Positions 31,514-38,183 of a stretch of 38,183 bases of DNA are shown piece after piece. The translations under genes were made by a program, and so were the position numbers. Origin of the DNA: DAISJD01 sp036821645 (GTDB lineage: Bacteria > Pseudomonadota > Alphaproteobacteria > ATCC43930 > CGMCC-115725); assembly GCA_036821645.1 (NCBI GenBank), contig DAISJD010000017.1, forward strand, positions 1 to 38,183, written 5' to 3'. Positions within the stretch are counted from its first letter, which is position 1; each line of letters starts with the position of its first letter. The notes below the pieces were generated by a model that saw nothing but the letters and a program-made list of their open reading frames with translations, ran no database searches and was not told the DNA's origin.

Positions 31514-32365
31514 TCAGATCGCCTTCAATTGATAGGCGATATCCTTCAAGAGATTCCACATGTATCCCTTGTTGGCGGAGCCGACGATGGCATAGCCATG
31601 GCCGCCATGACGCCAATACATCAAATTGACCGAATCGCGCCGTTCAAAGGTCGGCTGCATCTCGGGACGGTTCGTGGTCGTCACCGTCACCGTGATCGGA
31701 CCCAAGGATTGATCGTCCGTGCCATAGAAAAATTGATAGGCGGGCTTGCCCTCGGACACGATCTTGCGCGCCCCCTTGAAAGACAGGCGCCACGGCTTCA
31801 GATCGGGGATCAGGATATCGACCGGCAGGGCCTTTTCATCGCCCGGCGGCACGTCGAACACCGTATTGTCGGCCCCGGACGTGCTGCTGATCAACAGGGT
31901 GTGGTAGCCCGCGATATTGTCGATCCAACCGGTCGATTGCGCCGCCGTCGTCTTGTTGGGGTCGGTCTCGGTCACAGGGCCGCGTGCAACATAACCGAGT
32001 GATCCACCGAACACCAACACCGCAACGGCCGCCGCCGCCGCCCCGCCCCACCAGGCGCGATAGGCGTTTTTCTGAGTTGCGCGCTGCATCAGTCGGTTGG
32101 GAAAACTGAAAATCGCGGCGGACGGGGTCTCCGCCGCCGGAGAGGGCGGCAGGGTGCAGGCGGCGATGAGACGGGCTGGAACCGGTTCGCGCAGGACGGC
32201 ATCGAAAGATTCGCGGACAAGCAACGTCGCACTGGTCAGGGCTTCGAGGCGACGGCGGGTTTCCGGGTCGGCATCGAGGCAGGATTCGATCGCGGCGAAA
32301 CCGGCTTCATCCAGTTCGCCATCGAGAAACGCCACCAATTCTTCATCGCTCGGCCGTTGCATCAT
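31514..32365 (-). CDS. Membrane-anchored anti-sigma factor
   Basis: A 283-residue protein with the anti-sigma layout. The N-terminal cytosolic segment SDEELVAFLDGELDEAGF followed by DADPETRRRLEAL resembles zinc-finger anti-sigma domains, but the His and Cys zinc ligands are absent, so it is of the zinc-free type. One membrane helix at about 104-124 (GGAAAAAVAVLVFGGSLGYVA) is followed by a roughly 160-residue periplasmic domain. GAGGGAG is 5 bases before the ATG at 32365. The start overlaps the end of the sigma gene by 23 bases, so the two are translationally coupled. The signal sensed outside the membrane is unknown. Confidence 0.82.
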   Translation of the reverse strand: MMQRPSDEELVAFLDGELDEAGFAAIESCLDADPETRRRLEALTSATLLVRESFDAVLREPVPARLIAACTLPPSPAAETPSAAIFSFPNRLMQRATQKNAYRAWWGGAAAAAVAVLVFGGSLGYVARGPVTETDPNKTTAAQSTGWIDNIAGYHTLLISSTSGADNTVFDVPPGDEKALPVDILIPDLKPWRLSFKGARKIVSEGKPAYQFFYGTDDQSLGPITVTVTTTNRPEMQPTFERRDSVNLMYWRHGGHGYAIVGSANKGYMWNLLKDIAYQLKAI

Positions 32366-32873
32366 CCGTACTCCCTCTAAGACCACCCCCCTGCTCCAAA
32401 ATTGCGGCAAGCGCAACCCGGGCGCGGGCGAGGCGGCTCATGATGGTACCCACCGGAACCTGTGCGATCTCTGCCGCCTCTTTATAACTCAAACCATCGA
32501 CGGTCACGAGCATTAAAGCTGCCCGTTGTTCGGCTGGCAACCGGGCCGTCGCACGGCGGACCTCGTCAAGGGCCAACCGGGCTTCGATCCGGCGCACCGG
32601 CTCGTCGCAGCCGATGCGATCATCCTCGATTTCGGCGTCTTCCTTGCGCACGTCGCGCGCCCTGATTTGGTCGATCCAGATCGTTTGGACGATCCGAAAC
32701 ATCCAACTGTCGAAACGCGTGCCCTCTTGAAACTGATGCTGACGGGTGAGGGCCCGCTCGCATGCCGCTTGGACGAGATCGTCCGCTTGTGACGCCGATC
32801 CGGCCAGGCCACGGGCGAACCGCCGCAGCCGGGGCAAGGCGGCGACGAGTTGATCGCGGAATAAATCGCTCAC
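32343..32873 (-). CDS. ECF-family RNA polymerase sigma factor
   Basis: A 176-residue sigma factor with region 2 (AQADDLVQAACERAL-like SQADDLVQAACERAL, and FDSWMFRIVQTIWID as region 2.3-2.4) and region 4 (LPAEQRAALMLVTVDGLSYKEAAEI followed by GTIMSRLARARVAL). This two-region layout defines the extracytoplasmic function group. The start is GTG at 32873. It precedes and overlaps the anti-sigma gene, and a GGAAT-N16-CGTT promoter lies upstream, so autoregulation is expected. The operon also carries bluB, hinting that oxidative or flavin-related stress is the signal; this is inference. Confidence 0.92.
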   Translation of the reverse strand: MSDLFRDQLVAALPRLRRFARGLAGSASQADDLVQAACERALTRQHQFQEGTRFDSWMFRIVQTIWIDQIRARDVRKEDAEIEDDRIGCDEPVRRIEARLALDEVRRATARLPAEQRAALMLVTVDGLSYKEAAEIAQVPVGTIMSRLARARVALAAILEQGGGLRGSTDDATAER

Positions 32874-32910
32874 AACAGGGACACCGCCAGGATGACCGAA
32901 CTGTGGCTAT

Positions 32911-32935
32911 AACGGATAGGGGCGGGTTTTATTCC
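32911..32935 (-). promoter_or_regulatory. ECF-type promoter of the sigma operon
   Basis: On the minus strand GGAAT (32935-32931) is followed after exactly 16 bases by CGTT (32914-32911). GGAAY-N16/17-CGTT is a classic ECF promoter shape in alphaproteobacteria, including EcfG-type sites. It lies about 38 bases before the GTG start, so the leader is short. The most likely user is the sigma factor encoded just downstream. Confidence 0.6.
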
Positions 32936-33498
32936 GGGCAAGCCGCATTTTTGCCGTTTTTTCGTCAATCCTCAAAGCTCCCATCGGGGATAATCGATCA
33001 AAGTCGGTCTTGCGCCGTCGCGTTTGGGTCGGGGTGCCGACAGTCTGCCGACCCCGGTCAAGGCCATAGCATGCCCAAGCGGTCAGATAAAATGAATCGT
33101 CTGCATCGGTGACGGGCAGAACCGGATGAGTTTAACCGAATCTGGGCAAAAATTCGGTAAAATCACCGCGTGTCAGCCCTTTCTTGATCGTTTTTGGGTG
33201 TACTATGCAAGAACTGACATATTTTAACCCTAAAATAGGTATAAAATTATTAAATATATTTTGTTTTTTTGCGCGTGCGAGGGTGGTAAAACCTGTTATG
33301 ACGATAAGGGTGCGGGATTGAGTATCCCGCCCCGGCGCGGGCAAGGGTTGGGTTGCGAATAGGATCTGCGACCCTTGGGTCGAGCTTGTGACGGTCGTGG
33401 GACGAGACGGATCGAGCCGGGTATCAGGCGGGTGGTTTTATCGCGCTTTCGGCTGGTTCGACGGGACGAAGTCTGCTTTTAGGGAGGCTCAAAGACAC
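32936..33498. other. Intergenic region upstream of pntAA, no gene
   Basis: Hairpins visible here are GGGTCGG...CCGACCC near 33026-33057, ACCGAAT/ATTCGGT (33135-33141 and 33152-33158), GCGGGAT-TGAGT-ATCCCGC (33312-33330) and AAGGGT/ACCCTT (33343-33376). An AT-rich block at about 33215-33275 probably contains the pntAA promoter. The pntAA frame extends up to 33388, but AGGGAGG at 33481-33487 marks the real start. No small ORF stands out. Confidence 0.5.
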
Positions 33499-34656
33499 AT
33501 GATGAAACTTGCGATCACAAAAGAGACCCGCGCCCACGAAAAGCGCGTGGCAGCCTCGCCGGAGACCGTTAAGAAGATGATCGGTCTCGGTCTCGATGTC
33601 ATCATCGAGACGGGTGCCGGGGTGGCCGCGACTTTTCCCGATGCAGCCTATGTGGCGGCCGGTGCCCGGATTGCGCCCGATGCGGCCACCGCCTGCGCCG
33701 ATGCGCAGATCGTCCTCAAGGTTCAACGCCCCCAATTGCCGGGCGAGGCCGGGATCGACGAACTCGCCTCTCTGAAACCGGGAACGGTCCTGATCGGGAT
33801 TCTCGCCCCCTTGCAGCATCAAGGCGAGGTTACGGCCTATGCCAAGGCGGGTGTGACGGCCTTTTCCATGGACCTGATGCCGCGCATCACCCGCGCCCAG
33901 GTGATGGACGTCTTGTCCAGCCAATCGAACCTTGCGGGCTATCGCGCCGTGATCGAGGCGGCGATGGAATATGGCCATGCCATGCCGATGATGATGACGG
34001 CGGCCGGTACCATCGCCCCTGCCCGCGTCACGGTGATGGGGGCGGGAGTGGCCGGTTTGCAGGCGATTGCCACCGCCCGGCGCCTTGGGGCCATCGTTTC
34101 GGCCTTCGATGTGCGCGCCGCCGCCAAGGAACAGGTCCAATCCTTAGGTGCCACCTTCATCGAGGTGGATGCCGCCGCCGCCCAATCCGCCGAAACGGCG
34201 GGGGGCTATGCCAAGGAAATGGATGCCGATTATCAACGCCGCCAACGGGACAAGATCCATGAGGTCCTGAAAAAGCAGGATATCGTGATCTGCACGGCCC
34301 AGATCCCCGGCAAACGCGCCCCGACCCTGGTGACATCGGCCATGATCGCCGATATGAAGCCGGGTTCGGTCATCGTCGATCTTGCCATTGAGACCGGCGG
34401 CAATGCCGAAGGCGGCACGTTGGGTCAGGTGGTGGTGACGCCGAACGGCGTACGGCTGGTCGGTTATGCCAATATGCCCTCGCGCATCGCCGCCGATGCC
34501 TCGACCCTTTATGCCAAAAACCTGCTCGCCTTCCTCGGCCTTTTGGTCGAGAAGGACGCGGCCAGCGTCAAGATCGATCCGAGCGACGCCATCATCGCCG
34601 CCACCTTGCTGACCCGCGATGGGGCCGTCGTGCACCCCGCCTTGATCGCCGCCTGA
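33499..34656 (+). CDS. pntAA: Proton-translocating NAD(P) transhydrogenase subunit alpha 1
   Basis: A 385-residue NAD(H)-binding domain I, the soluble first part of transhydrogenase, split from the membrane part as in Rhodospirillum rubrum. The start MKLAITKETRAHEKRVAASPETVKK fits the family. LMPRITRAQVMDVLSSQSNLAGYRAV, MMMTAAGTIAPARV and GAGVAGLQAIATARRLGA (NAD Rossmann motif) follow, then ETAGGYAKEMDADYQ. ATG at 33499 or 33502; AGGGAGG is 11-14 bases upstream. The gene is 13 bases from pntAB, so the three genes form a single operon. With PntB it converts NADH and NADP+ to NAD+ and NADPH using the proton gradient. Confidence 0.95.
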   Translation: MMKLAITKETRAHEKRVAASPETVKKMIGLGLDVIIETGAGVAATFPDAAYVAAGARIAPDAATACADAQIVLKVQRPQLPGEAGIDELASLKPGTVLIGILAPLQHQGEVTAYAKAGVTAFSMDLMPRITRAQVMDVLSSQSNLAGYRAVIEAAMEYGHAMPMMMTAAGTIAPARVTVMGAGVAGLQAIATARRLGAIVSAFDVRAAAKEQVQSLGATFIEVDAAAAQSAETAGGYAKEMDADYQRRQRDKIHEVLKKQDIVICTAQIPGKRAPTLVTSAMIADMKPGSVIVDLAIETGGNAEGGTLGQVVVTPNGVRLVGYANMPSRIAADASTLYAKNLLAFLGLLVEKDAASVKIDPSDAIIAATLLTRDGAVVHPALIAA

Positions 34657-34669
34657 GGAGATGCCCATC

Positions 34670-35077
34670 ATGGAACCCAATACGCTTGCCCAACAGGCGG
34701 GTGCCCTCGGCAAGGACGCCCATACGCTGGCCGACGGTCTCGACCAATTATCGGCCCAATTGGCCGCCCAAGCCGCCGCCGCCGCCCATGGCGGCAGTCC
34801 CTTTACCTTTTATCTGACCGTGTTCGTGCTGGCCTGCTTCGTGGGCTATTACGTGGTGTGGCGCGTCACCCCGGCTCTGCATTCGCCACTCATGAGTGTG
34901 ACGAACGCCGTCTCGTCGGTGATCATCGTCGGGGCCTTGATCGCCGCCGGTCCTGCGGATTTCACCTTTTCCAAGGTGATGGGATTTCTCGCCGTGGTCC
35001 TGGCCGGGATCAATATTTTCGGCGGGTTCATCGTGACGCAGCGCATGCTCGCCATGTTCAAAAAGAAACAAAAGTAA
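34670..35077 (+). CDS. pntAB: NAD(P) transhydrogenase subunit alpha 2 (membrane)
   Basis: A 135-residue membrane protein forming the first part of domain II. An Ala/Gln-rich N-terminal stretch of about 45 residues precedes at least three hydrophobic segments (FYLTVFVLACFVGYYVV, SSVIIVGALIAAG, VMGFLAVVLAGINIFGGFIV). LHSPLMSVTNAVSS is the family signature. The start at 34670 has GAGGAG 9 bases upstream; an ATG at 34661 touches that site and is unlikely. It lies between pntAA and pntB, spaced by 13 bases on each side. Confidence 0.93.
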   Translation: MEPNTLAQQAGALGKDAHTLADGLDQLSAQLAAQAAAAAHGGSPFTFYLTVFVLACFVGYYVVWRVTPALHSPLMSVTNAVSSVIIVGALIAAGPADFTFSKVMGFLAVVLAGINIFGGFIVTQRMLAMFKKKQK

Positions 35078-35090
35078 GGGGGGCCGCATC

Positions 35091-36488
35091 ATGAACGAAA
35101 CCCTATCGTCGCTGCTGTATCTTGCGGCCTCCATTGCCTTCATCATGGCCCTGCGCGGTCTTTCCAGTCCCGAAACCGCCCGGTCCGGCAATGCCTACGG
35201 CATCGTTGGCATGGCGCTCGCCATCGTCACCACTTTGGCATCGCCCTTGGTACAAAGCTATTGGCTCATCGTGATCGGTCTTGCCATCGGCGGGACGATC
35301 GGGGCCGTGGTCGCCCGGCGCATCGAGATGACGGCATTGCCGCAATTGGTCGCCGCCTTTCACTCGCTCGTGGGGCTCGCCGCCGTCTTCGTCGCGGTTG
35401 CGGCCTTCTATGCCCCCATCACCTACGGCATCGGCACGCCCGGCCATATCCATGCGGGCTCGCTGCTTGAGATGGGGCTCGGCATTGCGATCGGGGCCAT
35501 TACGTTTACGGGTTCCCTCGTGGCCTTTGCCAAGTTGCAGGCCCTGATTTCCGGCAAGCCGTTGGTGTTCGCGGGCCAGCACCTCTTGAATCTCGCCCTT
35601 GGGATCGCGATCTTCGTCTTGCTCGGTCTGTTGATGGCCAGTTCTTCGCCGGTTTATTTCTGGCTCATCATCCTCGTCGCCTTGGCGCTCGGCCTGTTGC
35701 TGATCCTGCCGATCGGCGGGGCGGACATGCCGGTCGTGATTTCGATGTTGAACAGCTATTCCGGTTGGGCGGCGTGCGGGATCGGGTTCACCCTCAACAA
35801 CCCGCTCTTGATCATCACCGGGGCCCTGGTCGGCTCGTCCGGGGCGATCTTGAGCTATATCATGTGCAAGGGCATGAACCGGTCGATCTTCAACGTGATC
35901 CTGGGCGGGTTCGGCACCGATGGCGGCACGGCGGCGGCGGGCGGCCCCGGCGGGGATCGCACGGTGAAATCGGGCTCGGCCGACGATGCCGCCTTCATCA
36001 TGAAAAATGCCGCCAGCGTGATCATCGTGCCCGGTTACGGCATGGCCGTGGCCCAGGCCCAGCATGCCTTGCGGGAAATGGGCGATCTGTTGAAAAAAGA
36101 AGGGGTGACGGTCCATTACGCGATCCATCCCGTGGCGGGCCGCATGCCGGGACACATGAACGTGCTCTTGGCCGAAGCCAACGTCCCTTACGAAGACGTG
36201 TTCGAACTCGAAGAAATCAACCGCGATTTCTCGACCGCCGACGTCGCCTTCGTGATCGGGGCCAACGACGTGACCAACCCCGCCGCCAAAACCGACCCGA
36301 CCTCGGCGATTTACGGCATGCCGATCCTCGATGTGGAAAAGGCGAAAACCGTCCTCTTCATCAAACGGTCGATGGCGTCGGGTTATGCCGGGGTCGAAAA
36401 CGAACTATTCTTCCGCCCCAACACGATGATGCTGTTCGGGGACGCCAAGAAAATGACCGAAGAAATCGTGAAGGCGATGGGGGCGTAA
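35091..36488 (+). CDS. pntB: NAD(P) transhydrogenase subunit beta
   Basis: A 465-residue protein with nine or so membrane helices of domain II in its first 280 residues, including MTALPQLVAAFHSLVGLAAV and NSYSGWAACGIGF, and a C-terminal NADP(H)-binding domain III. Domain III shows VIIVPGYGMAVAQAQHAL, GRMPGHMNVLLAEANVPYED, EINRDF and ANDVTNPAAKTDP, and KRSMASGYAGVEN, all hallmark segments. Start at 35091 with AAGGGGGG upstream. A strong stem-loop follows the stop by about 22 bases and ends the operon. Confidence 0.95.
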   Translation: MNETLSSLLYLAASIAFIMALRGLSSPETARSGNAYGIVGMALAIVTTLASPLVQSYWLIVIGLAIGGTIGAVVARRIEMTALPQLVAAFHSLVGLAAVFVAVAAFYAPITYGIGTPGHIHAGSLLEMGLGIAIGAITFTGSLVAFAKLQALISGKPLVFAGQHLLNLALGIAIFVLLGLLMASSSPVYFWLIILVALALGLLLILPIGGADMPVVISMLNSYSGWAACGIGFTLNNPLLIITGALVGSSGAILSYIMCKGMNRSIFNVILGGFGTDGGTAAAGGPGGDRTVKSGSADDAAFIMKNAASVIIVPGYGMAVAQAQHALREMGDLLKKEGVTVHYAIHPVAGRMPGHMNVLLAEANVPYEDVFELEEINRDFSTADVAFVIGANDVTNPAAKTDPTSAIYGMPILDVEKAKTVLFIKRSMASGYAGVENELFFRPNTMMLFGDAKKMTEEIVKAMGA

Positions 36489-36510
36489 GACCGCACCACC
36501 CCCTGAGAAA

Positions 36511-36544
36511 ACCGGGCCGCCGAACGAAAATCCGGCGGCCCGGT
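36511..36544 (+). terminator. 12-bp hairpin terminator after pntB
   Basis: ACCGGGCCGCCG (36511-36522) pairs perfectly with CGGCGGCCCGGT (36533-36544) around loop AACGAAAATC. The tail is CTGTTATG, which is poor in T, but stem strength and position after the operon support termination. Confidence 0.75.
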
Positions 36545-36873
36545 CTGTTATGAGGGGTGGGGTCAGCAAATAGAAATTGGCCAAAATTTTGAATAATTCT
36601 CTCATATATTTAATAAATACCGAAAAAATATAAAAATAACCGCATAAAATCGCACCAATATCAGAAAAAGAAAGATTTAACTAAAAAACTCCGATAGTCA
36701 TTCTTAGACTGTCACAACAGATTTTACATATCTTGGATGCGTGGATAGGGCCACTAGCCGTCGGTTACGTCAAAGCCGCTTGATCCCGCTACCACCGTCT
36801 CTACACCGAGCATAACCACGATAATAAATCCCCAATACCCAGAATCTCAAATTTTCAGGGGGCAACGCGCTCG
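36545..36873. other. Intergenic region between pntB and the MbtH gene, no gene
   Basis: This AT-rich spacer of about 330 bases contains no ORF with a ribosome site. The part 36740-36800 has slightly higher G+C, but translation in all frames is interrupted. It lies at the junction between the core pnt operon and the NRPS remnant, so it may be the boundary of that acquired or decaying segment. Confidence 0.4.
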
Positions 36874-37089
36874 TCATTGATCACCGTGCATGGCCGTGAT
36901 CAGACTCTCAGGCCGGATATCTGTCCAACTCGCTTCGACATATTCGAGGCAGGTTTTACGGTTTTCAGGTCCGAAGCTAATCTGCCAGCCGACTGGGATA
37001 TCTGAGAAGACGGGCCACAATGAATGCTGCTTTTCATCGTTAATCAAAACGAAAAAGGCACCATTTTCGTCGTCGAACGGATTGGTCAT
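36874..37089 (-). CDS. MbtH-like NRPS chaperone
   Basis: A 71-residue protein with the full MbtH signature: NPFDDE, FFVLINDEKQHSLWPVF, IPVGWQISFG, CLEYVEASWTDIRPESL with three conserved Trp. MbtH proteins bind and activate adenylation domains of nonribosomal peptide synthetases. It lies 34 bases downstream of the NRPS fragment on the same strand, as is usual in siderophore clusters. The partner NRPS has in-frame stops upstream, so the chaperone may serve another NRPS or be an orphan. Confidence 0.92.
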   Translation of the reverse strand: MTNPFDDENGAFFVLINDEKQHSLWPVFSDIPVGWQISFGPENRKTCLEYVEASWTDIRPESLITAMHGDQ

Positions 37090-37123
37090 AGCGTAAATCC
37101 CTGGTTGGGGGGTAATTGCTGAA

Positions 37124-38183
37124 TTAGGTCGGGTGCAACGGCAAACGAGCGAGGCCGACTTGCGCCAGTCTTTCCGTCAGACCGGCGACGGTCGGCGTTT
37201 CGAACAAACTGCGCAATGGTATTTCGACGCCGAGTTTGGCACGAATAAGACTGATCAAGACTGTCCCGAGCAACGAGTGTCCGCCCAAATCGAAAAAACT
37301 GTCATCGATACCGACCCAGTCGAGCCTCAGTACTTGGCCGAACAGCCCGGCCATGATCTCTTCTTGCGGGGTTCTCGGCGTCCGGCCACTTTGCTGGGTG
37401 AAGTCGGGGACTGGCAAGGCGCGCCAGTCAAGCTTGCCATTCGGCGTAAGCGGCAGCCGATCCAGCACCATGATTGCCGACGGCACCATATAATCGGGCA
37501 GCTGCGCCGCCAGAGAGCGGCGTAGCGTCACCGGGTCGGGGGCCGCCGCATCCGTCTGAGCCACGACATAACCGACCAGTTGTTTGTGTCCGGGCTGGTC
37601 CTCGCGCGCGATGACATTCGCTTGGGCGATTCCGGGCAGACGCGCAAGCACTCCCTCGATCTCGCCCGGTTCGATCCGGAAACCCCGGATCTTGACCTGA
37701 TCGTCGGCCCGACCGAGAAAATCGAGTTCACCATCAGCCCGCCACCGTGCCAGATCGCCGGTCCGGTACATTCGCGCACCAGGGGGACCGAACGGGCAAG
37801 CAACGAAGCGCTCCGCAGTCAGGGCGGGGCGGTTTAGATACCCGCGCGCTAGACAGGCACCTGCGATATAAATCTCACCGGGCATGTCCAAAGGCACGGG
37901 CTGCATGCGCTTATCCAAGAGATAGACGGTGCAGTTGGCAACTGGCCGACCGATGGAAACAGATAGCCCAACGGAGTCATCGCGAGCAGCGGCGGCGAGC
38001 CTCTGCCGCGTCACCGAGATCGTGCCCTCGGTCGGTCCATAGGTGTTAAAGAGCTCAACGCGACCATGAATACGGTCATGCCACCGCGCCAACATCTCCG
38101 GCAGAGCGCGTTCACCGCCAATGACGACCAGAGGTGGCCCCGTTCATTCGGACAGATTGGCGGCAGAGATAAGCTAATCCCGG
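37124..38183 (-). pseudogene. NRPS adenylation-PCP fragment interrupted by in-frame stop codons
   Basis: The open part (38143-37124) encodes A-domain motifs from A5 to A10 and a carrier domain: FNTYGPTEGT (A5), GEIYIAGACLARGYLNRP (A6), YRTGDLARW (A7), FLGRADDQVKIRGFRIEPGE (A8), LPDYMVP (A9), PNGKLDW (A10), and carrier site DSFFDLGGHSLLG with Ser for phosphopantetheine. No thioesterase follows. Upstream in the same frame are TGA at 38146-38144 and TAG at 38176-38174, while the peptide between and after them (LISAANLSE, then TGPPLVVIGGE) still looks like an A domain. Both stops differ from TGG by one base, suggesting nonsense decay. ATG at 38095 would make a truncated A domain lacking A1-A4. 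Sequence error cannot be ruled out. The gene continues past the window. Confidence 0.65.

Noticed and set aside
36740..36800. GCCACT resembling a B12-riboswitch box, or a transposase remnant
   Set aside because: No other cobalamin riboswitch elements are present, all frames are interrupted, and no terminal repeats are seen.

Overview
The window looks like a G+C-rich alphaproteobacterial chromosome segment, probably from a Rhodospirillales-like heterotroph. The evidence is a complete trio of ethylmalonyl-CoA pathway genes (meaA/ecm, ccr, mcd), the split three-subunit transhydrogenase pntAA-pntAB-pntB, BluB, and codon usage rich in G/C at third positions with short AT-rich intergenic spacers. 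No rRNA, tRNA, phage or IS gene was seen.

Layout. (1) 1-2614: the tail of an acyl-CoA oxidation operon (3-hydroxyacyl-CoA dehydrogenase fragment, PcaF/PaaJ-like thiolase, SDR dehydrogenase). (2) 2667-4610: phhB, a small zincin and the aldo-keto reductase tas. (3) 5147-9717: a two-gene signalling module, an HD-GYP response regulator followed by a multi-PAS histidine kinase. (4) 9718-10381: a gene-poor spacer with a tandem 22-bp repeat, an unlisted 31-codon membrane-like peptide on the minus strand, and a possible opposing RNA. (5) 10382-14659: a VIT1-type transporter, GST, chemotaxis receptor and HNH endonuclease. (6) 14671-14994: a minus-strand structured RNA with the size and topology of 6S RNA, then a terminator that abuts the HNH start. 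(7) 15132-19712: MerR regulator with carboxymuconolactone-decarboxylase family protein, esterase, gluQ, NUDIX protein and methyltransferase-like protein. (8) 19781-25107: meaA diverging from ccr-mcd. (9) 25535-30797: a two-gene RADAR anti-phage system, rdrA (ATPase) and rdrB (adenosine-deaminase-like). (10) 30861-32873: an ECF sigma / anti-sigma / bluB operon with a recognisable ECF promoter. (11) 33499-36488: pntAA-pntAB-pntB. (12) 36874-38183: an MbtH gene and the 3' part of an NRPS gene that carries two in-frame stops.

How the parts fit. The ethylmalonyl-CoA genes convert crotonyl-CoA through ethylmalonyl-CoA and methylsuccinyl-CoA towards glyoxylate and propionyl-CoA, letting acetyl-CoA be assimilated without isocitrate lyase. 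Ccr consumes NADPH, which the transhydrogenase can supply. Ecm needs adenosylcobalamin, whose lower ligand BluB makes. These links are functional inferences; the genes are not in one operon.

The main accessory element is the RADAR pair, set between mcd and the bluB operon. Its rdrA gene is a compositional mosaic: the N-terminal NTPase third has near-host composition and the remaining two thirds are extremely AT-rich. RADAR is a known system, so the less described material is the small ORF/opposing RNA locus near 10.1 kb, the 6S-like RNA next to an attenuator-like terminator, and the ECF-controlled bluB operon. All calls are from reading the sequence; no database search or folding program was run.
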